Origin: Streptomyces sp. JJ36
GTDB lineage: Bacteria > Actinomycetota > Actinomycetes > Streptomycetales > Streptomycetaceae
NCBI RefSeq assembly: GCF_021696945.1
Contig: NZ_JACYHE010000062.1
Span: 1-36,416 of the forward strand
Length of the DNA: 36,416 nt
Direction: 5' to 3'
The notes under the pieces were generated by a model. It ran no database searches and was not told where the DNA came from. It was given only the letters and a program-made list of their open reading frames with translations. Below are positions 15,494 to 25,217 of the stretch, in pieces (the first letter of the stretch is position 1; each line of letters starts with the position of its first letter). Made by a program: the position numbers and the translations under genes.

Positions 15494-16858
15494 TCAGCCG
15501 CGGGCCAGGTCGGCCAGGGCGTCCTCCACCGCCCGGTGGAAGGCGGGGTAGGAGTACATCATCTGCCGCAGCCGCTCCGTGGGCACCTCCGCCTGCACGG
15601 CGACCTGGAGCCCGTAGAGCACCTCCCCGCCGGCCGGGCCGGCGGACGTGGCGCCGACCAGCACACCGCGGTCGGCGTCCTCGACCAGCTTGACCAGCCC
15701 CTCGTTGCCCGTCTTGTGGATCCACCCGCGCGCCGAGGACGGCAGCTCGGCGAGGCCGGTGCGCACCCGGAGGCCCCGCTCCCGGGCGTCCTGCTCGGTC
15801 AGCCCCACGGAGCCGATCTCCGGGTCGGTGAAGGTCACCCGGGGCAGCGCCCGGTAGTCGGCCTCCGGTCCGGGCTCGCCCAGCAGGTCGCGGGCGGCGA
15901 TCTCGCCCTGGTACATGGCCACATGGGTGAAGAGCGCGAGCCCGGTGACATCGCCCACCCCCCAGACGCCGGGGGCCGCCCGCAGCCGCCCGTCGACCTC
16001 CAGGGCCCGCGCGTCGGGGTCCAGGCCGGCGTGCTCCAGGCCGAGCCCGGAGAGCACCGGGCGGCGGCCGGTGGCGACGAGCAGCCGCTCGGCCGTGACC
16101 TCCTCCCCGCCCTCCAGGGTGAGCCGGAAGACGTCACCGGAGTGACGTACGCCCGTGGCCTTCGCGCCCGTACGGACCACGACGCCCTCGGCGCCCAGCA
16201 CCCCCGCGAGCAGCCCGCCGATCTCCGGCTCCTCCGCCGGCGCCAGCCGGTCCACGGCCTCGACGAGGGTCACCCGGGTGCCGAAGCGGGCGAAGGCCTG
16301 GGCGAGTTCCAGGCCGACGGCGCCGCCGCCCAGCACCAGCAGCGAACCCAGGGCCTCCTCGGCGGCGACCGCGTCGCGGTTGGTCCAGTACGGCACCGCG
16401 TCCAGCCCGGTGACCGGCGGCGTACTCGGGCGGCTGCCGGTGGCCAGCACCACCCCGCGCCGGGCGGCGAACTCCCGCCCGTCCACCGCCACCCGGCCCG
16501 GGCCGGTCAGCCGTGCGCGGCCGCGCACGAAGGTCCCGCCCTTGCCGGTGAACCGGTCGACGGCCGCCTGGTCGTCCCAGTCGGAGGTGGCCTCGTCGCG
16601 GATCCGGGCCGCCACCGGCGCGAAGTCCGGGGCCACCTCGCTCCGCCCCGCCACGCCGGGCACCCTGCGGGCTTCGGCGAGCAGGTTGCCGGCGCGGACC
16701 ATCATCTTGCTGGGGATGCACGCCCAGTACGGGCACTCCCCGCCGACCAGCTCGGCCTCCACGCCGACCACGTCCACACCGGCGTCCGCCAGCCGTCCCG
16801 CGACGTGCTCGCCGCCCACGCCCATGCCGATCACCACGACGTCGGTGTCCTCTGCCAC
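15494..16858 (-). CDS. Pyridine nucleotide-disulfide oxidoreductase (class I, Lpd/MerA-like)
   Basis: 454 residues. The N-terminal FAD-binding motif is GMGVGGEHVAGRLADAG. The redox-active disulfide is GGECPYWACIPSK (Cys42, Cys47), followed by the VVLATGSRP motif, the NAD(P)-binding GGGAVGLELAQAFARFG, the second FAD contact GVGDVTG and a dimerisation domain from about 335. The usual lipoamide dehydrogenase C-terminal HPTxxE is replaced by YPAFHRAVEDA, so the His-Glu catalytic dyad is altered. It is therefore unlikely to be the E3 of a 2-oxoacid dehydrogenase; a disulfide or quinone reductase is more likely. No lipoyl-dependent genes are nearby. Confidence 0.9.
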   Translation of the reverse strand: MAEDTDVVVIGMGVGGEHVAGRLADAGVDVVGVEAELVGGECPYWACIPSKMMVRAGNLLAEARRVPGVAGRSEVAPDFAPVAARIRDEATSDWDDQAAVDRFTGKGGTFVRGRARLTGPGRVAVDGREFAARRGVVLATGSRPSTPPVTGLDAVPYWTNRDAVAAEEALGSLLVLGGGAVGLELAQAFARFGTRVTLVEAVDRLAPAEEPEIGGLLAGVLGAEGVVVRTGAKATGVRHSGDVFRLTLEGGEEVTAERLLVATGRRPVLSGLGLEHAGLDPDARALEVDGRLRAAPGVWGVGDVTGLALFTHVAMYQGEIAARDLLGEPGPEADYRALPRVTFTDPEIGSVGLTEQDARERGLRVRTGLAELPSSARGWIHKTGNEGLVKLVEDADRGVLVGATSAGPAGGEVLYGLQVAVQAEVPTERLRQMMYSYPAFHRAVEDALADLARG

Positions 16859-17208
16859 CTGTCAGCCCTCCGGATACGCCGCACACGTTCCGCCCTGTGT
16901 ACCCGGAAACGCCGCCTTGCGCCCGCCGACCCGCGGCCCGGGCTCAGGCCCCGTCGGCCCGCACCGCGAACTCCTCCGCGAGCCCATGCCGCCCCGCCGC
17001 GGTCAGGTGCACCACCCGCGGAGCGGCGCCGCGGCGGTCATCGCGCCCGCGGCCTTCTCCCTCGGGCCCTGCTCGCTCCGGCCTCCCGGTGGACCGCACG
17101 ACGCGCCGCTCCGCCGGGCGGTACGGACACCCTGCGTCGCCCGCCGTTCCAGGGCCCGTACGCAGCCGGGAGCCGCCCGCACCACGGCGCCTGCTAGCTT
17201 GCCGAGAT
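16859..17208. other. Intergenic region between the flavoprotein and cupin genes
   Basis: 350 bp. It should hold the divergent promoters of both neighbours. On the minus strand, 16944-17030 reads DDRRGAAPRVVHLTAAGRHG and on to a stop, like the wing and C-terminal helix of a MarR-type regulator, but no helix-turn-helix precedes it. Confidence 0.4.
16944..17030 (-). pseudogene. Possible MarR-type regulator remnant
   Basis: The DDRRxxxxRVVHLTAAGR pattern resembles the MarR wing (DxxDRRxxxVxLTxxG) with coding-like GC3. Upstream sequence in all three minus frames lacks a recognisable HTH, so any gene would be truncated. Chance resemblance in GC-rich DNA cannot be excluded. Confidence 0.2.
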
Positions 17209-17209
17209 G
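17195..17209 (+). promoter_or_regulatory. Leaderless promoter of the cupin gene
   Basis: TAGCTT (17195-17200) is a good -10 element placed 8 nt before the GTG at 17209. No ribosome-binding site is present. Confidence 0.5.
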
Positions 17210-17619
17210 TGAACAACACCGTGTACGTGGGCCATGCGGGTAAGGACGCGGCGCTGGACCGGGGCTGGCTGCTCGGCCACTTCAAGGACGTCTCCGATCC
17301 CCGCCACAGCGAGGCCGTGGAGATCAAGTGGGGTGTCCATCCTCCGGGTGACGCACGGGAGCAGTGGGTGACCGGCGAGCAGCGCACCGCCCTGCTGGTG
17401 CTCATCAGCGGCCGCTTCCGCGTCGAGCTGCCCGGGCGCAGCGTGCTCCTCGCCGAGCAGGGCGACTACGTCGTGTGGGGTCGGGGCGTGGACCACTCCT
17501 GGTACGCGGAGGAGGAGTCCGTCGTCCTCACGGTCCGCTGGCCCTCCGTCCCCGGCTACCGCGTCCCCGACGACACCTCTCGACCGGACCCGGAAGACCC
17601 GGTGCCACAGCCGAACTGA
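17209..17619 (+). CDS. Small cupin-fold protein
   Basis: 136 residues from the GTG at 17209, selected by the -10 TAGCTT just upstream and because the open frame further upstream is uncharacteristic sequence. Beta-rich: VEIKWGVHPPGDAREQWVTG, TALLVLISGRFRVELPGRSV, LLAEQGDYVVWGRGVDHSWY, EEESVVLTVRWPSVPG. The VDHSWYAEEES segment resembles the second cupin motif, with His in a turn. Such short cupin proteins are common in Streptomyces and are sometimes labelled signal peptidase I, for which there is no evidence here. Ligand unknown; possible small-molecule sensing or binding. Confidence 0.75.
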   Translation: MNNTVYVGHAGKDAALDRGWLLGHFKDVSDPRHSEAVEIKWGVHPPGDAREQWVTGEQRTALLVLISGRFRVELPGRSVLLAEQGDYVVWGRGVDHSWYAEEESVVLTVRWPSVPGYRVPDDTSRPDPEDPVPQPN

Positions 17620-17793
17620 CGTGACGGGCCGCTGCAACGCGGTGTGCTCGTTCTGCCAGGCTCCGCCGACCGGTCGCGCCGGACTCTCCGTGGCGGAGGC
17701 GGGCGCTGGCCCTCCTCCGGCCGCAGGAAGCGAAGGCTCCGGGGCCGGCAGGCCGGCGCTGCCGCCGGGGGGCCGTCGTGGCTCCGCGCGGGC

Positions 17794-19053
17794 TCAGTGG
17801 ATGCGGTGGCGCACCGGATGCTCGTGGGTGGGGCGCTGCTCCGGGGCGGCGGGGGCGAGGCGCGCGGCGCGACGGGCGAAGCCGCGCGCCCAGGGGGCGG
17901 CGGTGAGGCCGTGGGCGTAGACGCTCAGGGTCACGGCGACCCCGGCCACCAGCATGACGGCGTCGGCGTGCGCGACGTCCGACTCCTCCACGACCAGGAG
18001 GGCGAAGAGCAACGACGCCAGCCCGCGCGGCCCGAACCAGCCGAAGAACAGGACGGTCTCCCGCCGTACGCCGGAGCCTGCCATCGCCACCGCGACGGCG
18101 GCCATCCGTACGACGGTCAGGCTGAGCAGCGCGTAGAGGACGTCCTGCCAGCCGATGTCACCGAGCCGCGGCCCCATGATGATGCCGCCGAACATGAGGA
18201 AGGTGGCCATGGCGAAGAGCTCGCCCTCCCGTTCGGCGAACTCGTGCACGTGCGGGGCCTGGGGGCGCGCCACCGAGCCGAAGCAGAGCCCGGCGACGAA
18301 GGCGCCGATGAACCCGTTGCCCGTGCTGACCTCCGCCAGGCCGTAGGCGAGGGTGGCGAGGGCCAGCACCGCCAGGCGCCGGTAGTTCTCGGTCGTCCAC
18401 CCGGCGGCGTCCATGCGGCGCAGTGCCAGCCCGCCGGCGCCTCCCACCAGCACGCCGACGAGCGCCCCCAGCCCGATCTGCCGGGCCGCGAACCCGGCCC
18501 ACGACCCGGCCGAGCCGACGTCGCCGGAGCTGCCGGCCGCCAGTGCGACCAGCAGCGTCACCACGGGCAGGGCGATGCCGTCGTTCAGTCCGCTCTCCAC
18601 GTTCAGCGTCTGGCGGACGCGGACCGGCAGCCGCCGGTCGCTGACCACCGCGGCTCCCAGTGCGGCGTCGGTGGGCGCGAGCACTGCCGCGAGCAGCGCG
18701 ACCTCCCAGACCCCGAGGTCGTCGAGGACCAGAACCCCGGCCGCGGTGCCGAGCAGGATGCCCAGCGGCATGCCGAGGGCCAGCAGCCGCAGCGGGAAGG
18801 CGTACTCCCGTCGCAGGGCGCCCAGGTCGATCCGTACGGCGTCGGTGAAGAGCACCAGGACGAGGGTCACCTCGGCCAGGATGCGGACGGCCTCCTCGTC
18901 CACGGTCCCGGTCAGTACGCCCGCCGCCGCGGGGCCGAGCAGCAGGCCGGCGGAGACGAAGACCATGGGGGCCGTCAGCGAGGTGCCGCGCACCCGTCCG
19001 GACACCAGTCCGAACGCGAGCAGCAGCCCGGCGAACACCAGCACATCGGTCAC
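17794..19053 (-). CDS. Cation:proton antiporter (CPA1 / NhaP-like)
   Basis: 419 residues, GTG start. It shows about twelve hydrophobic segments from residue 1 to about 390. Diagnostic motifs are LLGPAAAGVL, the APTDAALGAAVVSD motif (antiporter helix with the conserved Asp), NVESGLNDGIALPVV with the Asn-Asp transport pair, GNGFIGAFVAG and WFGPRGLASLLFALL. These define the Na+/H+ exchanger superfamily and imply Na+(K+)/H+ exchange at the cell membrane, for pH and salt homeostasis. A short His/Arg-rich cytoplasmic tail (about 400-419) ends the protein. Monocistronic; convergent with the cupin gene. Confidence 0.93.
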   Translation of the reverse strand: MTDVLVFAGLLLAFGLVSGRVRGTSLTAPMVFVSAGLLLGPAAAGVLTGTVDEEAVRILAEVTLVLVLFTDAVRIDLGALRREYAFPLRLLALGMPLGILLGTAAGVLVLDDLGVWEVALLAAVLAPTDAALGAAVVSDRRLPVRVRQTLNVESGLNDGIALPVVTLLVALAAGSSGDVGSAGSWAGFAARQIGLGALVGVLVGGAGGLALRRMDAAGWTTENYRRLAVLALATLAYGLAEVSTGNGFIGAFVAGLCFGSVARPQAPHVHEFAEREGELFAMATFLMFGGIIMGPRLGDIGWQDVLYALLSLTVVRMAAVAVAMAGSGVRRETVLFFGWFGPRGLASLLFALLVVEESDVAHADAVMLVAGVAVTLSVYAHGLTAAPWARGFARRAARLAPAAPEQRPTHEHPVRHRIH

Positions 19054-19206
19054 GGGACCGGATCATGCCACGGTCCCGCGCCGGAGGGCCCGCGCCCGGA
19101 GGCGTCGGCCTCGTCCGCCGCCGCGCATGCCGCAGCGTTTCCCGGGCGCCCCGTGGCCGCGGCACCCGAACGGCTGCGAGCGGCGGCGGGCCGCTGCCCG
19201 GCGCCC

Positions 19207-19212
19207 TAGCGT
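19207..19212 (+). promoter_or_regulatory. -10 candidate for the secreted AOC-like gene
   Basis: TAGCGT fits the -10 consensus. It would give a leader of about 115 nt containing a 7-bp stem (CTCCCTC ... GAGGGAG, about 19235-19260). Confidence 0.3.
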
Positions 19213-19335
19213 GAAGTCCCGGATGTCCCGTTCCTCCCTCTCAGGTCACGGTGAGGGAGCGGGTCGTGGAGGGATGAGCCCGTACGGGGCGGCGAAATGC
19301 CGCGTGCGCTCACCCCGGAGAGCAGGAGAAACCGC

Positions 19336-20034
19336 ATGAACATCGGAAAGTCACACATACGGCGGGCCACGGTGGGGACGTGCGCCGCGGTACTCGCCTC
19401 GTTGACGGTCACCGGCGGCGGCCCCACCGGGGACCACCACGGTGGCGCAGCAGGCCACGAACCCCGCGAGACCCGGGCCGGGAAGTCCCCGGCCACGTCC
19501 GGGGACGACCGATCGCACGGACGGCGTCCCCCGGGGAAGGACCACACCGGTCGCAGCTTCACCGTGCGGACGGGGCTTCAGGTCGCCGAGGAACTGGACC
19601 TGGGGACTCCCGGCCGTAGCGTCGGCGACCAGTTCGTCTTCAGCGGCGACCTGTTCGCCGCCGACGAGGAGGACGGTCCCCCGGTCGGCACCGTCGGCGG
19701 GTACTGCGTCCTCACCGAGGTGGCCCGCAACGCCGGGCAGTGCTCGCTCACCGCGGTGCTGGACGAGGGGCAGATCACCGTCCAGGGCGAGCAGGAGGGG
19801 ATCCCGACCCCGCGCCCGGTGACCAACGCCGTCACCGGTGGCACCGGGAAGTTCCGCAACGCACAGGGCGAGATGGAGCTGAACTTCCTGACACCACCGG
19901 TCTGGGAGCTCACGTTCTCCCTGACCGACTGCTGCCCGTCCGCGAAGGGCCACAAGGGTCCCGCCAAGGACAAGGACCACGAGGCTCGCGCCCCGGAGCA
20001 CCCCGAGCACCCGGACACGCCGCACCGGAAGTGA
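19336..20034 (+). CDS. Secreted allene oxide cyclase barrel-like protein
   Basis: 232 residues from the ATG at 19336, with AGGAGA about 7 nt upstream. A signal peptide (about 1-27, RRATVGTCAAVLASLTVTGG) is followed by a His/Arg/Gly-rich linker to about residue 75. The AOC/dirigent-like beta barrel follows: GDQFVFSGDLFAADEEDGPP, VGTVGGYCVLTEVARNAGQC-SLTAVLDEGQITVQG, VTGGTGKFRNAQGEMELN. The C-terminus is Lys/His/Glu/Pro-rich. The barrel family includes plant allene oxide cyclases and dirigent proteins, but bacterial secreted members have no established activity. Cys pairs suggest disulfides outside the cell. Confidence 0.78.
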   Translation: MNIGKSHIRRATVGTCAAVLASLTVTGGGPTGDHHGGAAGHEPRETRAGKSPATSGDDRSHGRRPPGKDHTGRSFTVRTGLQVAEELDLGTPGRSVGDQFVFSGDLFAADEEDGPPVGTVGGYCVLTEVARNAGQCSLTAVLDEGQITVQGEQEGIPTPRPVTNAVTGGTGKFRNAQGEMELNFLTPPVWELTFSLTDCCPSAKGHKGPAKDKDHEARAPEHPEHPDTPHRK

Positions 20035-20225
20035 CGGCGCGGGGCACGGCCACCCGGCCGGACAGCATCCCAAGCAGGTCACAACGGCGGCCGACCGGCA
20101 ACCGCGGTACCGCTCTCCGGCACCGCACGCCCGGGCGCGCCTCAGTCCGCCCTCACCAGCCCTTCGCATCTCCCCGTACGTCCCCGCACGCGGAGCATTC
20201 CGCGGTTCACCCGCACGGAGTCCCC

Positions 20226-20723
20226 ATGCGCAAGCACACCCGCAGACGTATGACCTGGGGCGCCGCCCTGGTCACCGCCACCGCCGCCACCTGCACGGTC
20301 GGCGCGACCATGGGCGGGCCGCCGGACGGCCAGGCCCGGCAGCACACCGACGCCCCGCCGAAGCCACGGCCCACCCACACGCGGCCGGTGGAGAGCCGGC
20401 AGATCGCCTCCTCGGTCCTGGGCCGGGACCTGAAGTTCACCCTCACGGCGCTGCGGTCGCAGGCCGACCCGCTCGCGGCCTCCGTGGAGCTGCGGGTCTT
20501 CACCTTCCGGGGCGGCACCTGGAAGGAGTCGGACCGCACCACGGTCGGCGAGACCGACGGCTTCTTCTGGTTCCCGCTGACCGGCCGGCAGGCGATCTGC
20601 ACCTTCTCCACCGCCAGTACGGAGCCCGCGCCGGTGGCCGTGAGCCTGCTGGTCACACCGTCGATCGGCTGTTCCCCGACCGAGAACTTCGAGGTGGAGA
20701 ACGGCAGGTTCACCTCCGGCTGA
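20226..20723 (+). CDS. Small secreted hypothetical protein
   Basis: 165 residues from the ATG at 20226; CGGAG lies about 7 nt upstream. The basic N-terminus MRKHTRRRM and a hydrophobic stretch (WGAALVTATAATCTVGATMG) form a signal peptide, followed by a Pro/Thr/His linker to about 55. The mature part is beta-rich (DLKFTLTALRSQADPLAASV, ELRVFTFRGGTWKESDRTTV) with two Cys (ICTF and IGCS) that could form a disulfide. I do not recognise the family. It lies 191 bp after the AOC-like gene on the same strand, and both are small exported proteins. Confidence 0.75.
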   Translation: MRKHTRRRMTWGAALVTATAATCTVGATMGGPPDGQARQHTDAPPKPRPTHTRPVESRQIASSVLGRDLKFTLTALRSQADPLAASVELRVFTFRGGTWKESDRTTVGETDGFFWFPLTGRQAICTFSTASTEPAPVAVSLLVTPSIGCSPTENFEVENGRFTSG

Positions 20724-20766
20724 CCGCGTTTCCGGCGGCACCCGGCGTCCCCCCGGCGCTCCTGCG

Positions 20767-20802
20767 CGTTACCCGCCCGGCGTGCGGCCCGGGCGGGTAA
20801 CG
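20767..20802. terminator. Strong hairpin, first of two
   Basis: CGTTACCCGCCCGG, 8-nt loop, CCGGGCGGGTAACG: a perfect 14-bp stem between convergent genes. Confidence 0.8.
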
Positions 20803-20831
20803 ACCGTCCCGGAGGCGGACGCCCGCAAGCG

Positions 20832-20869
20832 GTCGTCCGGGCCGGCCGGCGCGGACCGGCCCGGACGAC
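20832..20869. terminator. Strong hairpin, second of two
   Basis: GTCGTCCGGGCCGG, 10-nt loop, CCGGCCCGGACGAC: a perfect 14-bp stem 30 bp before the katG stop. With the hairpin at 20767-20802 it makes a bidirectional terminator pair. Confidence 0.8.
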
Positions 20870-20898
20870 GCCCTCAGCGCGCCCGGGACACCGGGTGC

Positions 20899-23121
<2,223 letters not shown>

Positions 23122-23660
23122 GGGGGAATCCTTCCGGACTAGGAGAGCACGATGCTCGGGAACGACGGGGTGGTGGAGGAACGTGGGACAGCGGTGACAC
23201 GGGTAGCGGCGGAACGGGCGGTCTCCCGGCCTCGCGGGCCGGGCGGTCGCGGCCGCCGGCAGACGCCGTCAGACGGCGGCCCCGCCGGACGTGCGGCCGG
23301 CACCGGTGACGGCACCGCACGGAGCGCACGGCACCGGAGCGCCCCCGGTGCGCCCCGCGGGCGGGGCCACCGGTCTGCCGGCCGCTTCCGGCCGGCGTAT
23401 GAGGGCGACGGCCCGGGTGCCGCGGTGGGCACCATACGGACGCCGGAGCCCCGCCCGGAGGCGCGGCGCCTCCGGGCGCAGGGCGTGGGCCGTCCACGCA
23501 GGGCCCGCCCCCGGGGCGGCACCGGGCCGGTGGGCACGCACCGGCTGCCGTGGCCGTCCGCGACCGGGGCCACCGGGTGCGGTGGTGAGCGGACCCGTCT
23601 GCTGAACCGTCACGTGCGTTTCCCTGCTGTCGTCCTGTCCCTTGGCTGCCGCCGGATCCG

Positions 23661-23688
23661 ATCCTACGGTGGACCTAGTCCAAGTCAA
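23661..23688 (-). promoter_or_regulatory. Promoter candidate directed towards katG
   Basis: On the minus strand, TTGACT (23688-23683), 16 nt, TAGGAT (23666-23661). The start point would be about 23654, giving a katG leader of about 530 nt. It overlaps the candidate Fur operator. Confidence 0.5.
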
Positions 23689-23690
23689 TA
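23671..23690. promoter_or_regulatory. Candidate Fur/CatR operator
   Basis: GGACCTAGTCCAAGTCAATA is AT-richer than its surroundings, contains a near-palindrome GGAC-CTAG-TCC and covers the spacer of the katG-side promoter. Its GGACTAGG core (minus strand) recurs in the katG leader at 23136-23143. Function is inferred from position. Confidence 0.45.
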
Positions 23691-23734
23691 CGACAACCAA
23701 GGCCCGGCCCAGAAGGTGCCGGGACCTGCACTGT

Positions 23735-23748
23735 TAGGCTGGTGGCCA
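23735..23748 (+). promoter_or_regulatory. Leaderless promoter of the Fur-family gene
   Basis: TAGGCT (23735-23740) lies 7 nt before the ATG at 23748, with no Shine-Dalgarno sequence; a GTG at 23742 is too close to it to be the start. Confidence 0.5.
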
Positions 23749-24164
23749 TGAGTGACCTGCTGGAACGACTGCGCGGACGTGGCTGGCGGATGACCGCCCA
23801 GCGCCGGGTTGTCGCCGAGGTACTCGACGGCGAGCACGTCCACCTCACCGCGGATGAGGTGCTCGCGCGGGCCACCGCCCGGCTGCCGGAGATCTCCCGC
23901 GCGACCGTCTACAACGCCCTGGGTGAACTCGTGGCCCTCGGCGAGGTGGTCGAGGTGGCCACCGACGGGCGCGCCAGGCGCTACGACCCGAACGCCCACC
24001 GGCCCCACCACCACCTGGTCTGTTCCCGCTGCGGCGCCATCCGGGACGTCCATCCGAGCGGCGACCCGCTGGCCGATCTCCCCGCCTCCGAGCGCTTCGG
24101 TTTCACCGTCTCCGAGGTCGAGGTGACCTACCGGGGCCTGTGCCCCGACTGCACCCGCGCCTGA
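23748..24164 (+). CDS. furA: Fur-family peroxide/iron-responsive repressor (FurA/CatR type)
   Basis: 138 residues from the ATG at 23748. The N-terminal winged helix spans about 1-80: LRGRGWRMTAQRRVVAEVLD, HLTADEVLARATARLPEISR, ATVYNALGELVALGEV. The C-terminal dimerisation and metal-binding part has HRPHHHLVCSRCGAIRDVHP, with His ligands and the first CxxC, and ends with GLCPDC, the second CxxC of the structural Zn site. In actinomycetes this subfamily represses a catalase gene, releasing DNA when the metal centre is oxidised by peroxide. Here the likely targets are the divergent katG and its own promoter. Confidence 0.92.
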   Translation: MSDLLERLRGRGWRMTAQRRVVAEVLDGEHVHLTADEVLARATARLPEISRATVYNALGELVALGEVVEVATDGRARRYDPNAHRPHHHLVCSRCGAIRDVHPSGDPLADLPASERFGFTVSEVEVTYRGLCPDCTRA

Positions 24165-24237
24165 GCGCCCGGCACGCCTCCGGCCCACGCGCCCTCTCCC
24201 CGGCCTCCCGTCGTCCGGGGCAGACGTCCGGACACGC

Positions 24238-24274
24238 CCGGACCCGGGGCCGGGACCGCCCATCCCGGGTCCGG
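24238..24274. terminator. Bidirectional terminator between furA and pfkB
   Basis: CCGGACCCGGG, 15-nt loop, CCCGGGTCCGG: a perfect 11-bp stem between the convergent genes. Confidence 0.7.
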
Positions 24275-24287
24275 CCGCGAACGTCTG

Positions 24288-25217
24288 CTACGCCCCGCCG
24301 AGGGTGTCCGCCAGCTCGGCCCGGGTCGGAGGCTGCGCCCCGAGGCGGGTGCAGGCGAGTGCCCCGGCCGTCACGGCCTGCGTCAGCAGGCGCTCGAGGC
24401 GGCCGCGGGTCCCGGGCAGCACGACCCGGTGGCTCCCGTCCGCCTGCCGCCGCAAGAGCCCCGCGAGCAGCGCCGCCTGGAAGGCGTCGCCGGCGCCGAT
24501 GGTGTCGACGACGGACACCGGCGGGGCCGGCACCGAGACCTCTTCCCCGTGCACTAGGCCCGTGGCCCCGTCCCCGCCCCGGGTGACGACCACCAGGCGA
24601 GGGCCCAGCGCCAGCAGCGTGCCGGCGGCCGTGACCGGGGGCACCCCGGGATAGAGCCAGGCCAGGTCCTCGTCACTGGCCTTCACCACGTCCGCCGCAC
24701 CCGCGATCCGCTCGGCGGCCGCTCGATAGGCCTCCCGATCGGGTTGCACACCGGGACGTACGTTGAGGTCGACGGAGACCGCGCCGGCCGGGCGGGCCTG
24801 CATCGCGCGGCACGCCTCCAGCACCCTCCCGGCCCCCGGCTCCACCACGACGGCCAGGGAGCCCGTGTGCAGCAGAGTCGCCTCGGCCGGTACGGGGAGG
24901 GCGAGGGGGTCCCAGGCCGCCAGGAAGTCGTACGTGGCGGCGCCCGTGCGGTCGTCGACGTAGGCGAGGGCCAGCGTGGTACGGCCGGACGCAGACTCGG
25001 CGCGCGCGACGGGCAGGCCGGTACCGCGCAGGTAGTCGCCCACCAGTGCGCCGGGCGGGTCCTGGCCCCAGCAGGTGGCGAGCCGGACCGGACGACCGAG
25101 ACGGTGCAGCCCGAGCGCGACGTTGGCAGGGCTCCCGCCGGGCACCGGCGCGACGGCTTCCGCACCGGTGCGCCACACGAGATCGACCAGCACCTCCCCC
25201 ATCACGACGGCCGTCAC
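24288..25217 (-). CDS. PfkB-family carbohydrate kinase (probable fructokinase)
   Basis: 309 residues. The ribokinase/PfkB fold is clear: an N-terminal substrate motif GEVLVDLV and GGSPANVALGLHRLGRPVRL, and the C-terminal signature DTIGAGDAFQAALLAGLL with the catalytic Asp in GAGD. It phosphorylates a sugar with ATP in the cytoplasm. The substrate is inferred as fructose from the neighbours (GH32 and GH172 enzymes and GH91). Its ATG overlaps the GH32 stop by 4 bp (ATGA), so it is translationally coupled and is the last gene of the lacI-led operon. Confidence 0.92.
   Translation of the reverse strand: MTAVVMGEVLVDLVWRTGAEAVAPVPGGSPANVALGLHRLGRPVRLATCWGQDPPGALVGDYLRGTGLPVARAESASGRTTLALAYVDDRTGAATYDFLAAWDPLALPVPAEATLLHTGSLAVVVEPGAGRVLEACRAMQARPAGAVSVDLNVRPGVQPDREAYRAAAERIAGAADVVKASDEDLAWLYPGVPPVTAAGTLLALGPRLVVVTRGGDGATGLVHGEEVSVPAPPVSVVDTIGAGDAFQAALLAGLLRRQADGSHRVVLPGTRGRLERLLTQAVTAGALACTRLGAQPPTRAELADTLGGA

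Larger units (their letters stand above)
23122..23747. other. katG-fur divergent intergenic region
   Basis: 626 bp. The outer 23655-23747 carries promoters and operator for both genes. The GC-rich middle (about 23150-23650) has no recognisable gene; its open frames on both strands are Arg/Pro/Gly/Ala-rich and have no family features. It is probably a long katG leader. GGACTAGG at 23136-23143 repeats part of the operator near the fur gene. Confidence 0.5.

Noticed and set aside
19213..19335. A riboswitch in the leader of the AOC-like gene
   Set aside because: One 7-bp stem is visible, but I see no match to a known riboswitch class.
23139..23700. Possible small genes in the katG-fur gap
   Set aside because: Open frames exist on both strands but all are Arg/Pro/Gly/Ala-rich with no recognisable family or RBS.
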